Positions 1-10,107 of a stretch of 64,000 bases of DNA are shown here, piece by piece. Within the stretch, counting starts at the first letter, position 1, and every line of letters begins with the position of its first letter. Position numbers and translations under genes: made by a program. The notes beneath the pieces were generated by a model. It was not told the DNA's origin and did not search any database. It saw only the letters and a list, made by a program, of their open reading frames with translations. Source of the stretch: an uncultured bacterium (GTDB lineage Bacteria; Fidelibacterota; Marinisomatia; Marinisomatales; Marinisomataceae); the NCBI GenBank assembly GCA_905182795.1, contig CAJJCZ010000003.1, positions 45,133-109,132 of the forward strand, read 5' to 3'.

Positions 1-2
1 TT

Positions 3-458
3 GCCAATAAAAACTATATTGGGCTTGCAAGTAAGAGTAGGGATGGGAGCCTAATTGTTGATGTAGGAATAAAAATGGGTTATAAGTTTATCAGAGGTTC
101 AAGTGGTAAGGGTGGTAGTGAAGCTTACAAAAATATGGTAAAACTACTGAAGGAGCCCTCGATTCAACTTATTATCACTCCAGATGGTCCAACTGGGCCT
201 GAGCATGTGCCAAAGGCGGGTGCGGTGCGCTTAGCAAGAGAAAGTGGTGTGCCCATTATACCAGTTATTGGTCATGTATCAAAAAGTTGGAAGTTTAAAA
301 ATTGGCATACTTTTTATATTAGCAAACCCTTTAGTAGAACAAAAATGGTTGTTGGAGATCCTCTTTATTTTAATAAAGAACAGTCTGTTGCTGACTGCTT
401 AAGCATTGTTAAAGATTCTCTATTTTTAACAGACAAAAAGGCTTCCTCGGATGCATAA
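3..458 (+). CDS. DUF374 / lysophospholipid acyltransferase-like protein (5'-truncated by window edge)
   Basis: Frame is open from base 3 (ANKNYIGLASKSRDGSLIVDVGIKMGYKFIRGSS...); motifs RGSS and ITPDGPTGP are typical of DUF374 acyltransferases; lies next to lpxK. Confidence 0.8.
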   Translation, partial: ANKNYIGLASKSRDGSLIVDVGIKMGYKFIRGSSGKGGSEAYKNMVKLLKEPSIQLIITPDGPTGPEHVPKAGAVRLARESGVPIIPVIGHVSKSWKFKNWHTFYISKPFSRTKMVVGDPLYFNKEQSVADCLSIVKDSLFLTDKKASSDA

Positions 459-1449
459 TATTATTAAAAAAATTTTATTTTTTTTCCCAATACATTTGAT
501 ATTTATTAAAATAAAAAACTACTTATATGACAACGGTATTATAAGTCCTACCAAAATAAAGGCTAAAGTTATTAGTGTGGGAAATATTTCTTTAGGTGGT
601 GCTGGGAAAACTCCTTTTACTATTGCTTTATCTAATTTTTTAAAGAATAAGAAGGGGTTTGCTGTTGGAGTAGTAACAAGGGGGTATGGAAGAAATAATA
701 GCAATCATAATTTTTTATTCAACAACCATTCTTGGCAAGATTCTGGCGACGAAGCTATGGTTCTAAAAAACAATCTTTCTCCTTCTATACCAGTTTATAT
801 ATCAGGTGATAAAATTTTGGGTGCAAAAGAGCTGTTAAAGCTTGGTTGTGATATTATTATACTAGATGATGCTTTTCAACATCGCAAATTAGATCGAGAT
901 ATTGATGTTGTGCTTTTAAGTCCTGATGAACTAAAAAATAAAAACAAAAGGACTTTCCCGTGGGGTTTGCTAAGGGAGCCATTTTATAATCTAGGGCGAG
1001 CTGATATTATCATTACTACTAAAATGAATTTATATACTGGCCAAATACCTCCAAGCAATAGTCTGCCTCTCAATATTAGCTTTCAAGAAGAACTATTGTC
1101 GTCAGATGATATATCTAAGATAACCGTAAAACAATTGTCAAAATTAAAAAATGTAATGTCCTTGTGTGGCATTGGTAAACCAGAAAGCTTTCAGCGGAGT
1201 TTAAAAAGCCTGGATATCAATGTTGAAAAGCATTTAACCTATTCTGATCATCATAATTTTACTAAAAAAGACATACTCACAATTCTTTCTAATATAGAAG
1301 AATATAATGTATGCTCAATCGTATGTACCGAAAAAGATTGGGTTAAATTGGTAGATTTTAAAGAAGAAATAGGTATTCCAATTTATGCAGTTAAACTTAA
1401 TTACTGCCTAAATAAAGACATTGAAGATGCAGTTTTATGTCTATTATAA
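451..1449 (+). CDS. lpxK: Tetraacyldisaccharide 4'-kinase
   Basis: SVGNISLGGAGKTP Walker-A type motif, VVTRGYGR, DDAFQHRKLDRDIDVVLL; 8-nt overlap with upstream CDS. Confidence 0.9.
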   Translation: MHNIIKKILFFFPIHLIFIKIKNYLYDNGIISPTKIKAKVISVGNISLGGAGKTPFTIALSNFLKNKKGFAVGVVTRGYGRNNSNHNFLFNNHSWQDSGDEAMVLKNNLSPSIPVYISGDKILGAKELLKLGCDIIILDDAFQHRKLDRDIDVVLLSPDELKNKNKRTFPWGLLREPFYNLGRADIIITTKMNLYTGQIPPSNSLPLNISFQEELLSSDDISKITVKQLSKLKNVMSLCGIGKPESFQRSLKSLDINVEKHLTYSDHHNFTKKDILTILSNIEEYNVCSIVCTEKDWVKLVDFKEEIGIPIYAVKLNYCLNKDIEDAVLCLL

Positions 1450-1513
1450 ATATTTGACATTGCTTATGTTATAAGCTAAGTTTTTGGACATTTAACACAT
1501 TAGGAGGATTTAA

Positions 1514-2119
1514 ATGGTAGAATTATTTTTAGAAGGTGGCCCGTTTATGTGGCCAATTTTATTACTTTTATTAGCAGGCCTAGGGTTAGTCGGAGAGCGT
1601 GCATATTCATTAAATCAATCACAAGCCGATTCTGAAGGGTTTATGGACGCATTAAGACAGTCATTAAAGTCTGGTGGATCAAAAAAAGCTTTGGGTGTTT
1701 GTACTAGTCATGATGGACCTGTATCAAATATTTGTTCAGCTGGCTTAAAAAGGGTTGGTAAGGGAAGTGACCGAATAGAAAAAGCGATTGAAAACGCAGG
1801 GTCTCTGGAAATGGCTTTCTTAGAAAAAAATATGGGTTGGTTGACAGCAATTATTGCTATTGCACCGATGATGGGCTTTACAGGAACTGTAGCTGGTATG
1901 ATTTTTGCATTTGACGCTATTGCAGCGGCAAACGATATTTCGCCGGCAGTAGTGGCTGTAGGTATTTCTCAAGCATTGTTAACAACTGCTTTTGGATTAA
2001 TTGTTGCGATGATTATTCAAATCGCTCAAAACTTCTTTTCTTCTATGATTGATGGAATGGTTTTAGATATGGAAGAAAGATCAATTGAGCTAACAGATCT
2101 CTTAAGAGACGCCAAATAA
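1514..2119 (+). CDS. exbB: MotA/TolQ/ExbB proton channel family protein
   Basis: TAIIAIAPMMGFTGTVAGMIFAF core motif; AGGAGG ribosome-binding site just upstream; followed by two exbD-like genes and tonB. Confidence 0.9.
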   Translation: MVELFLEGGPFMWPILLLLLAGLGLVGERAYSLNQSQADSEGFMDALRQSLKSGGSKKALGVCTSHDGPVSNICSAGLKRVGKGSDRIEKAIENAGSLEMAFLEKNMGWLTAIIAIAPMMGFTGTVAGMIFAFDAIAAANDISPAVVAVGISQALLTTAFGLIVAMIIQIAQNFFSSMIDGMVLDMEERSIELTDLLRDAK

Positions 2120-2126
2120 TTTTTAA

Positions 2127-2525
2127 ATGGCTATAAGAGAGAGAAAAGCTAGAACTGGAACTATTCCTGATGGTGGAATGGCAGATATTGCCTTTTTGTT
2201 GTTAATATTCTTCTTAGTAACTACAACTATCGACATGGATAAAGGGTTAGGAATCATTTTACCGGCGGAAGGTCAAGAACTAGAAATCAATAAGAAAAAT
2301 ATTCTTAATTGTTTAATTAGCGCTTCTGGCGCTGTTTTGCTTGGCGGTGAACCTGTAGAGCTAAAAAACTTGAGCCGAAGGGTCCAAGAAAAATTGAGAG
2401 AAAATGACAAACTAATTGTATCTGTAAAGGCTCATGAAAAAGCACAATATGATGTATATATACAAGTCTTAGATCAATTAAAATTAGCAAAAGCTACTCG
2501 TATATCAATAGCGGAGACAGAATGA
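2127..2525 (+). CDS. exbD: ExbD/TolR biopolymer transport protein (copy 1)
   Basis: MADIAFLLLIFFLVTTTID transmembrane/catalytic Asp motif. Confidence 0.88.
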   Translation: MAIRERKARTGTIPDGGMADIAFLLLIFFLVTTTIDMDKGLGIILPAEGQELEINKKNILNCLISASGAVLLGGEPVELKNLSRRVQEKLRENDKLIVSVKAHEKAQYDVYIQVLDQLKLAKATRISIAETE

Positions 2526-2935
2526 AATTTAGAAGAAAGTCTGGCGTAGAATCAAAAATATCAACCTCCTCAATGCCTGATATTATATTTATGCTTCTTA
2601 TCTTTTTTATGGTTACAACCGTATTAAGAGAATATTCAGGTCTTCCAGTTTCTTTGCCTAAGGCAGAGCGTATTGAAAAACTAGAGTCTAAAAGACACAC
2701 ATCAGACATATGGGTATCTAAAGATGGATTAATATCTATCGAAGATAAATTATTTAGCAATGACGACGTACGTCACGTAATGTATGAAAAAAGAGCTTCG
2801 GACCCACAACTAACAGTCTCATTGAAGGCCGATCAAGCTGCAAGAATGGAAATTATTTCTGGAATACACAATGAGTTAAGAAAAGCTGATGCTCTTAAAT
2901 TAAATTATTCTACTAAAGTAAAGGCACCTAATTAA
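2522..2935 (+). CDS. exbD: ExbD/TolR biopolymer transport protein (copy 2)
   Basis: MPDIIFMLLIFFMVTTVLRE motif; overlaps copy 1 by 4 nt. Confidence 0.88.
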   Translation: MKFRRKSGVESKISTSSMPDIIFMLLIFFMVTTVLREYSGLPVSLPKAERIEKLESKRHTSDIWVSKDGLISIEDKLFSNDDVRHVMYEKRASDPQLTVSLKADQAARMEIISGIHNELRKADALKLNYSTKVKAPN

Positions 2936-3633
2936 TGGATTTTGATACTATAAAAAAATTCTTTTCAAAAATTAGCCCTGTGTCCTCAGCTGTTAATTTC
3001 TTATTAACTCGCGCAAAACTCTCTGAATACACCTTAAAACAAAAATATTCTACTGTATTAAGAATTGGTGGTTTGTTTGGCTGTATTTTAACATTATTAA
3101 GTTTTTATAGCTTACAACGCTTTGAAAATGATATCGAAATTGAAACAGAAGGTCAAATTATTATTGAGAATATTGAAATACCGGAGACGCAACAATTTGA
3201 AACGCCTCCACCGCCTGCTAGGCCCTCTATCCCTGTAGAATCAGAAGATGACGATCTTGCAGATGACCTAACAATTGAGGAAACAGATTTAGATAATTTT
3301 GATGCGTGGGATGCACCACCTCCACCTCCATCTGGTCCACAAGTAAAATTTATTCCATATGATAAGGCTCCTGTCCCATTGATGCCCATTAGGCCAGTAT
3401 ACCCAGACATTGCACAAGAAGCGGGTATTGAAGGTCAGGTAATTGTTCAGTGCTTTATTGATAAAAAAGGGAAAGTAACAGAAACAATTATTCTTAAGGG
3501 TATCCCAAATACGGGCTTAAATGAGTCGGCTGTTGCAGCTCTTAGAAAAACACGATTTAGACCAGCTAAACAACGTGAGACTAAGGTCGGTGTGTGGATT
3601 ACCATCCCAATTAATTTTACTCTACAAAACTAA
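2935..3633 (+). CDS. tonB: Energy transducer TonB family protein
   Basis: N-terminal TM, Pro-rich linker, C-terminal PVYPDIAQEAGIEGQVIVQCFIDKKGKV...SAVAALRKTRFRPA TonB domain. Confidence 0.92.
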   Translation: MDFDTIKKFFSKISPVSSAVNFLLTRAKLSEYTLKQKYSTVLRIGGLFGCILTLLSFYSLQRFENDIEIETEGQIIIENIEIPETQQFETPPPPARPSIPVESEDDDLADDLTIEETDLDNFDAWDAPPPPPSGPQVKFIPYDKAPVPLMPIRPVYPDIAQEAGIEGQVIVQCFIDKKGKVTETIILKGIPNTGLNESAVAALRKTRFRPAKQRETKVGVWITIPINFTLQN

Positions 3634-4292
3634 TCTAAAACAGAAAGTTTATTTAGGGTAGTGTCTCCAAAACCTATTTCAATTTTATCGCCAACCTTTA
3701 AAGGGCCAACCCCTTCCGGAGTACCGGTAAATATTAAATCTCCCTCGATAAGAGGAATTTTATTCGATAAAAAATGAATTTGTTCCGCAAAAGAAAATAT
3801 CATCTGTTTTGAGTTCCCCTTCTGCTTTTTTCTATCATTAAGGTTTAGCCAAAAATCTTCTTCAATTGTCTGCTCTGTAAAGTCTGAAACAACCGCAGAT
3901 CCTAAAAAAGATTTTGATAGAAGCCAGGGCAGCTTATCGTTCTTTAGCTGAGTTTGGTAGTTTCGCTTAGTTAAATCAATTCCTATGGTATATCCACTTA
4001 CAAAAGACATGGAATCTTGAATTGAAGTACTTGTGCCATTTTTCCCAATTAACAATACAACTTCTACTTCATATTGAATTTCTTCATTTTCAGATAAATA
4101 AATTCTATTTGTTGTATTTAATGCTGGAAGTGATTTTTGAAAAAAGAAGGGTTCTTTTGGTGTAGTATTCTTTAATTCTTTAATGTGTGCACTATAGTTA
4201 CGCCCAATACAATAAATATTTCTTACTAAAACTTCATCCCCATTCTTTTTTTTAATATGATATTTTTTCAAAATTAGCCTATTTTTTTTCAA
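3630..4292 (-). CDS. Fumarylacetoacetate hydrolase family protein
   Basis: [46 protein letters not shown] are FAH-family motifs. Confidence 0.88.
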   Translation of the reverse strand: MKKNRLILKKYHIKKKNGDEVLVRNIYCIGRNYSAHIKELKNTTPKEPFFFQKSLPALNTTNRIYLSENEEIQYEVEVVLLIGKNGTSTSIQDSMSFVSGYTIGIDLTKRNYQTQLKNDKLPWLLSKSFLGSAVVSDFTEQTIEEDFWLNLNDRKKQKGNSKQMIFSFAEQIHFLSNKIPLIEGDLIFTGTPEGVGPLKVGDKIEIGFGDTTLNKLSVLD

Positions 4293-5037
4293 AAAGATTA
4301 GAGGCCTGCGCCTTGATAAACTCTCTGTTTAATCGAGCGATGTTGGTCTGTCCAATTTCTTTTGGGCATTCCGCAGAACATGCCCCTGTGTTTGTACAGG
4401 CTCCAAACCCTTCTGCGTCCATAGTTGCAACCATCTTATTAACTCTTTCTTTTTTTTCTTTTTCTCCTTGAGGCAATAATGCTAAATGGGATACTTTTGC
4501 CGAAGTAAACAACATGGCTGAAGAATTTTTACAGGCTGCCACACAAGCGCCACAACCAATACATGCTGCAGAAAGAAATGCTTCGTCGGCATTGCTTTTG
4601 TCAATTGGGATTTGATTAGCTTCACCCGCTTCACCAGTATTCACGGATACAAATCCAGCAGATGAAATAATACGGTCAAAAGACTGTCTATCTACCGACA
4701 AGTCTTTAATCACGCCAAATGATTTGGCTCTAAAAGGTTCTAATAAAATATCATCTTCATCATTAAACGATCTCATATGTAACTGACAAACAGTGGTAGC
4801 TTTCTGGGGGCCGTGGGGTCGTCCATTAATCATAAAACCGCATGAACCACATATTCCCTCTCTACAGTCGTGGTCAAAAGCAACTGGGTCTTGTTGTTCT
4901 TTAATTAGCTTGTTGTTTAAAATATCTAACATTTCTAAAAAAGAAATATTCGGATCAACGTTTTCAAGTCGATATTTGTGAAGCTTTCCTTCGGTCTTAT
5001 TAGATTTTTGTCTCCAAATTTTTAAATTAATATTCAT
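4279..5037 (-). CDS. sdhB: Succinate dehydrogenase/fumarate reductase iron-sulfur subunit
   Basis: [17 protein letters not shown] [2Fe-2S] motif and [11 protein letters not shown] / [12 protein letters not shown] cluster motifs. Confidence 0.95.
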   Translation of the reverse strand: MNINLKIWRQKSNKTEGKLHKYRLENVDPNISFLEMLDILNNKLIKEQQDPVAFDHDCREGICGSCGFMINGRPHGPQKATTVCQLHMRSFNDEDDILLEPFRAKSFGVIKDLSVDRQSFDRIISSAGFVSVNTGEAGEANQIPIDKSNADEAFLSAACIGCGACVAACKNSSAMLFTSAKVSHLALLPQGEKEKKERVNKMVATMDAEGFGACTNTGACSAECPKEIGQTNIARLNREFIKAQASNLFEKK

Positions 5038-6959
5038 TACTTATAGCTTCTTGTCTTTAGTTTGACATTATTATACTTTAAATCTTCTTTAAACAGGTGG
5101 GGCTTACCGTCTTTATTATATCCCCAAGCAGCAACATATTTAAAATCCGTATCATTTCTTTCGGCTTCGTTTTCTTTTGTTTGGTATTCTTCTCTAAAAT
5201 GTCCACCGCAAGATTCGTTTCTGTCTAAAGCGTCATATGCCATTAATTCTGCTAACTCTATAAAATCTTTTAATCTTAGCGCTTTTTCTAGTTCTTGATT
5301 CATGTCTTTGTCGCTGCCCGGTATAGAAACATTTTTCCAAAATTTTTCTTTTATTTTTGGTATAGAACTGATTGCATTTTCTAAACCCTCTTTGTTTCGT
5401 GCCATCCCCACCTTATCCCAAACAATCTTACCAAGCTCTCTATGAACTTCATCCACAACCAACTCTCCCTTGATAGACATAATCTGTTCAATGTCTTTTT
5501 CTGTTTCTTTAACTGCGTCCAAAAATTCTTTTTGTTCGGTTTTGTTTGAAAAATTAGGTTTTTCTTTGGCTAAATAATCCATTACTGTGTGGGGAGAAAT
5601 AAAATAGCCGTCTGCTAGTCCTTGCATTAGGGCGCTGGCGCCCAAGCGGTTAGCTCCATGATCTGAAAAATTACTTTCCCCAATAGAAAAAAGTCCAGGA
5701 ATGGTTGTCATTAAATTATAATCAACCCACAAACCTCCCATTGTATAATGAACAGCTGGATATATTTTCATCGGGGTTTTGTAGGGATTTTCATCTGTGA
5801 TATTCTGATACATGTCAAATAAATTTCCATACTTTTCCTTAATATAGTCTTTGCCTTTTTCTTGTATTGCTTTTTTGAAGTCAAGATAAACAGCAATACC
5901 TGTATTGCCAACACCCTGACCATTATCACAAACTTCTTTTGCTCTCCTACTAGCTACGTCCCTAGGAACAAGGTTCCCAAAGGCTGGGTAAATTCTTTCT
6001 AAATAATAGTCTCTTTCTTCTTCTGGAATATCAGACGCTTTTCTTGTGTCGTTCTTTTTCTTGGGCACCCATACTCGACCATCGTTTCGCAAGCTTTCGC
6101 TCATCAAAGTTAACTTAGACTGAAAATCATTTTTTACCGGAATACAGGTTGGGTGGATTTGAGTAAAACTTGGGTTTGCAAACAAGGCGCCTTTTTTATG
6201 CGCTCTCCAATTTGCAGTAACATTACTGGCCATTGCATTGGTAGATAGGTAGTAAACATTAGAATATCCTCCTGTAGCTAAAATTACTACATCAGCAGAG
6301 TGCGCTTCAATTTTTCCATCTAATAAATTTCTTGTTATAACGCCTTTGGCTTTTCCGTCTACAGTCACAATGTCTAACATATCATGTCTTGGGTAAAACT
6401 TAACTTTTTTCGCATTTGTTTGTCTACTTAAAGCAGAATATGCCCCCAAAAGCAGTTGTTGGCCAGTTTGACCCCTAGCATAGAAAGTACGAGAAACTTG
6501 AACGCCGCCAAATGATCGATTATCTAACAACCCCCCATATTCTCTTGCAAAAGGAACTCCTTGCGCAACACATTGATCAATAATGTTTGCACTTAATTCT
6601 GCTAAGCGATATACATTGTCTTCTCTGGACCTAAAGTCCCCTCCTTTAATAGTGTCATAAAAGAGTCTCATAACACTGTCGCCATCTTTTTTATAGTTTT
6701 TTGCTGCATTAATACCGCCTTGGGCAGCAATGCTGTGTGCTCTCCTAGGAGATTCATGATAAGAAAAAGCATGTATATTAAATCCTTTTTCTGCTAGCGT
6801 GGCCGCGGCAGAAGCCCCAGCTAATCCTGTACCAATAATAATAACCTTATATTTATTTGCTTCTTCTGGACTCAGGTGGTTGAGTGTTTTTTTATAGTCT
6901 TCCCACTTAGTGTGAAGGTCTCCGTTGGGGGATTTGGCATTAAGTATAAAGTCTTTCAT
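5037..6959 (-). CDS. sdhA: Succinate dehydrogenase/fumarate reductase flavoprotein subunit
   Basis: FAD-binding [41 protein letters not shown]; likely start MKDFILNAK at 6959 rather than the upstream in-frame codon at 7031. Confidence 0.95.
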   Translation of the reverse strand: MKDFILNAKSPNGDLHTKWEDYKKTLNHLSPEEANKYKVIIIGTGLAGASAAATLAEKGFNIHAFSYHESPRRAHSIAAQGGINAAKNYKKDGDSVMRLFYDTIKGGDFRSREDNVYRLAELSANIIDQCVAQGVPFAREYGGLLDNRSFGGVQVSRTFYARGQTGQQLLLGAYSALSRQTNAKKVKFYPRHDMLDIVTVDGKAKGVITRNLLDGKIEAHSADVVILATGGYSNVYYLSTNAMASNVTANWRAHKKGALFANPSFTQIHPTCIPVKNDFQSKLTLMSESLRNDGRVWVPKKKNDTRKASDIPEEERDYYLERIYPAFGNLVPRDVASRRAKEVCDNGQGVGNTGIAVYLDFKKAIQEKGKDYIKEKYGNLFDMYQNITDENPYKTPMKIYPAVHYTMGGLWVDYNLMTTIPGLFSIGESNFSDHGANRLGASALMQGLADGYFISPHTVMDYLAKEKPNFSNKTEQKEFLDAVKETEKDIEQIMSIKGELVVDEVHRELGKIVWDKVGMARNKEGLENAISSIPKIKEKFWKNVSIPGSDKDMNQELEKALRLKDFIELAELMAYDALDRNESCGGHFREEYQTKENEAERNDTDFKYVAAWGYNKDGKPHLFKEDLKYNNVKLKTRSYK

Positions 6960-6961
6960 GG

Positions 6962-7621
6962 CTATATAATCCTTACAAGAAACCCAAACCATACCGGGAT
7001 AGAAATAAATCCAAGAGGAATCCAAAACCAAAATATAACAGATAAATTATTGTATATCTTTTCATATTCCGTTCCAACAATACCGAGGGTTTGACCAGCA
7101 GAAGAAAATCCATGCTTAAGATGGTAGCCAAGTAAGGCAATAGCAATAATATAAAAAACTGAAAAAAATGGGTTTGCAAAACCTACTTCATCGCCCAACA
7201 CAACCTCGTAATAACTCATTCCCTGAAGATCGTAATTAAACTTATACCAAAAGGTGGCCCAGTGGGTTGCTAAAAAAATAAAAATAACGCTGCCTGTAAA
7301 GGCTGCATATCGCGCAGAAGATGGAGTATTTTCTTTGCTGTATGATTCTGTTTTTTCTTTTGCTTTTCTATTTTCCCACCACAATAATATACCGTTATAT
7401 GCGTGACTCAATACAAAGGCTAGTAAAAAAAACTCTGCGATTCTTATTAAGAAGCCCAACTTATGAAGCTTTTCAACATATCCGTTAAACGCTGCCTCAC
7501 CTACAAAAAGAAATAAATTTCCGAGTAGGTGGAATGCCATAAAGAAGGATAGCAATAATCCTGTTATTGCCATTAAAATTTTTCTTCCAATTGAAGATGT
7601 TAATATTTGAAATATAGACAT
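6962..7621 (-). CDS. sdhC: Succinate dehydrogenase cytochrome b subunit (single large type-B anchor)
   Basis: Multi-TM protein upstream of sdhA with [20 protein letters not shown]; start MSIFQIL at 7621 preferred over 7678. Confidence 0.88.
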   Translation of the reverse strand: MSIFQILTSSIGRKILMAITGLLLSFFMAFHLLGNLFLFVGEAAFNGYVEKLHKLGFLIRIAEFFLLAFVLSHAYNGILLWWENRKAKEKTESYSKENTPSSARYAAFTGSVIFIFLATHWATFWYKFNYDLQGMSYYEVVLGDEVGFANPFFSVFYIIAIALLGYHLKHGFSSAGQTLGIVGTEYEKIYNNLSVIFWFWIPLGFISIPVWFGFLVRII

Positions 7622-7685
7622 AAATTTACTTGGTCCTGAAGTCAATGTTATAACCCGTTTTGATAAAGGTAAAGACAAAAAAAAT

Positions 7686-9071
7686 ATGGTAAAAAAAAAT
7701 AAAGTTGCTGGCGGACATCATAATACTGTTGATTCTGCATATAATATTTTAAAAGCAGGTGGAAATGCGTTTGATGCTGCAATAGCGGGAGTTTTTTCTT
7801 CGATGTCCTGTGAATATTTATACACTGGGGCTGCAAGCGGAGGGGCGATGTTGGTGAAAAAAAACGATTCTCCTCCTAAAATAATAGACTTCTTTGTTGA
7901 GACGCCTGCAATTGATTCTTTAAAAGTTAAAGACTTCAAAACAATCCATGCTGACTTTGGAGACACAAAACAAGAGTTCAATATTGGTGTTGGCTCTGTT
8001 GGTATTCCCGGAACTTTACCGGGATTAATTGAAATACATAAAAATTATGGGACTCTGCCTTTCTCTGTTTTGGTTGAGCAGGCAATTGATTTAGCAAAAA
8101 ACGGTTGTTTAATATCTGAAAATCAAGAATATCTGTCTAAGGTATTATATCCGGTTATATCAAGCTCTGCAAAACTTGAGTCTCTTTTTACCAAACAAAA
8201 TTCTTTACTCAAACAGGGGGATTCTTTTTTTAATAAAGATTTTGGGTCATTTTTAGAGCAGTTTCTTTATGAGGATGCAAATACGTTTTATAAAAATGAG
8301 GTTTGCCCTCTTTTCTATAGGGCCCTTAAGGTTGGTGGGATTATCAGCTTAGAAGACTTACAAGAATATACTCCCAAAAAAAGAGTTCCTCTCAAAACGA
8401 ATTATCGCAATCATGATATTTTTATGAATCCTTCCCCCTCTACTGGGGGAGGGTTAATTAATAGAGGATTAGCCGAGCTTAAAGGGTTTGATAGGGTCTC
8501 TAAAGAAAACGTGGAGCATGCCTTATATAAAATAAAAAGTATGAAAGAGGAAGATATGGTTGGTTCTACCACACACCTTAGCGTCGTTGATAAAGAAAAT
8601 AATGTAGCTTCAGTTACTACAACAAACGGAGTTGGAGCTGGGTTTATAATCCCCGGAACGGGTATAATGCCAAACAATATGTTGGGAGAAAAACATTTAA
8701 ATATCCACGGTTTTCATAATTGGAAAACTAAACAAAGAATACCAAGCAATATTTGTCCGACGTTAATTATTGACAATAAAAATGGTCTAACTACTTTGGG
8801 TTCTGCTGGAAGTAGCAGGATTATTTCTGCAACCATGTCTGTAATAGCCGATCTAATCAATAATGGAGTTTCGTTGAGTGAGGCTGTTTCTAATCCAAGG
8901 ATTCATCTTGAAGGAAATATTCTACATTGTGAGCCAGACGTTGTTCATCCAAAATATAAAACAAAAGATGTGGTTATTTGGGAAGAAAAAAGCATGTACT
9001 TTGGTGGCGTTAATGCCTGTAGTCTATCAAGCTCTGTTGCCGACGAGCGCAGAAGTGGGGCTTCAATTTAA
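7686..9071 (+). CDS. Gamma-glutamyltransferase family protein without an evident signal peptide
   Basis: AYNILKAGGNAFDAAIA, NPSPSTGGGLI, TTHLSVVDKENNVASVTTTNG (catalytic Thr region), GSAGSSRI. Confidence 0.85.
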   Translation: MVKKNKVAGGHHNTVDSAYNILKAGGNAFDAAIAGVFSSMSCEYLYTGAASGGAMLVKKNDSPPKIIDFFVETPAIDSLKVKDFKTIHADFGDTKQEFNIGVGSVGIPGTLPGLIEIHKNYGTLPFSVLVEQAIDLAKNGCLISENQEYLSKVLYPVISSSAKLESLFTKQNSLLKQGDSFFNKDFGSFLEQFLYEDANTFYKNEVCPLFYRALKVGGIISLEDLQEYTPKKRVPLKTNYRNHDIFMNPSPSTGGGLINRGLAELKGFDRVSKENVEHALYKIKSMKEEDMVGSTTHLSVVDKENNVASVTTTNGVGAGFIIPGTGIMPNNMLGEKHLNIHGFHNWKTKQRIPSNICPTLIIDNKNGLTTLGSAGSSRIISATMSVIADLINNGVSLSEAVSNPRIHLEGNILHCEPDVVHPKYKTKDVVIWEEKSMYFGGVNACSLSSSVADERRSGASI

Positions 9072-9072
9072 G

Positions 9073-9390
9073 TCAACGATATTTTTGTAAATAAACCCAA
9101 AAAGACCCTAGTAATAACCCAACTCCTTCTCTTTGATATTCTAATAGACCTGTCATCATATTGTCTGCCTGATAATAAAAAGACGTATCTAAAATCCCTA
9201 AAAAAATTAAGACCCCCACAATAAAAAGTGTTGTAGAGAAAAAATTTTGAATCTTTAAAGACAGTATCTTTTTGGGTATAATGGAAATTATTGCTATCAT
9301 CAAATAAGTGGGGACCCAAATAAACCAATCTGGATCATTAATATTTAGTAGTCCAAAAATAAAAAATATGGTAGCCCCTAACCAAGTCAT
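9073..9390 (-). CDS. Small multi-TM protein, TMEM220-like
   Basis: NINDPDWFIWVPTYLMIA resembles the NDPD-W motif of TMEM220-family proteins; 3-4 hydrophobic segments. Start at 9390 or 9408. Confidence 0.5.
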   Translation of the reverse strand: MTWLGATIFFIFGLLNINDPDWFIWVPTYLMIAIISIIPKKILSLKIQNFFSTTLFIVGVLIFLGILDTSFYYQADNMMTGLLEYQREGVGLLLGSFWVYLQKYR

Positions 9391-9392
9391 AC

Positions 9393-10097
9393 TTAGTGGG
9401 ACAACCAATAAAATAGATTAGACATCTCTTTGCTTCTGGGCATTATTTCTGGATGCCACTGTACTCCAATAAAATTATTTTTCCCCTTTAACTCAATAGC
9501 TTCAACTACGTTGTCGCTTGAGGTGGCAGTTACAACAACCCCCTTTCCTAGGATATTCATTGACTGGTGATGACTACTTTTCACGCTAATTATTTCTTTC
9601 TGAATATTTTTAAAAAGGAGCGATTTTTGATCGGCAATTTTGACAGGGTGTAAGCTTGCCTCTCCATTAAAAACGCCGTGATCAATATGGTTTTTTACTA
9701 ACGTTGGGATGTCTTCTATAAGACTACCTCCATAAATAACATTAACGTGTTGTGCTCCCGCACAAATTGCGAGAATTTTTTTATTTTGCTTCATTGTTTC
9801 TAAAAAAACAGCTCTGTCAAAACCTTCTCTTTCTTCGGACATTACGTCTGGGTCTAATAGGTGTGAATTTTTTGATTTATACTTATTTGACGGTATGTCT
9901 GGTCCACCTACCATTAATAGGCCGTCTAAGCTTGAGACTAAAGACGTTATATTGTCTTTGTTTTTCGTATGGCTAAGCGTTACGGGGCAACCCCCAGCAG
10001 CCCAAATGGCTTTATAGTATGCCTCTTTTGTAGCATTCCAAGTAGACCCCTTTCTATCTATATCGTAGGGATTAATTCCAATTAAAGCTTTTTTCAA
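9393..10097 (-). CDS. Gamma-glutamyl-gamma-aminobutyrate hydrolase family (class I glutamine amidotransferase-like, C26)
   Basis: GLLMVGGPDI, ILAICAGAQHVNVIYGG (nucleophile Cys), GVQWHPE. Confidence 0.87.
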   Translation of the reverse strand: MKKALIGINPYDIDRKGSTWNATKEAYYKAIWAAGGCPVTLSHTKNKDNITSLVSSLDGLLMVGGPDIPSNKYKSKNSHLLDPDVMSEEREGFDRAVFLETMKQNKKILAICAGAQHVNVIYGGSLIEDIPTLVKNHIDHGVFNGEASLHPVKIADQKSLLFKNIQKEIISVKSSHHQSMNILGKGVVVTATSSDNVVEAIELKGKNNFIGVQWHPEIMPRSKEMSNLFYWLSH

Positions 10098-10107
10098 AAA
10101 CTACCTG

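Noticed and set aside
7648-7836. 62-aa minus-strand ORF upstream of sdhC
   Set aside because: Antisense to the GGT-like N-terminus; low-complexity, unlikely protein.
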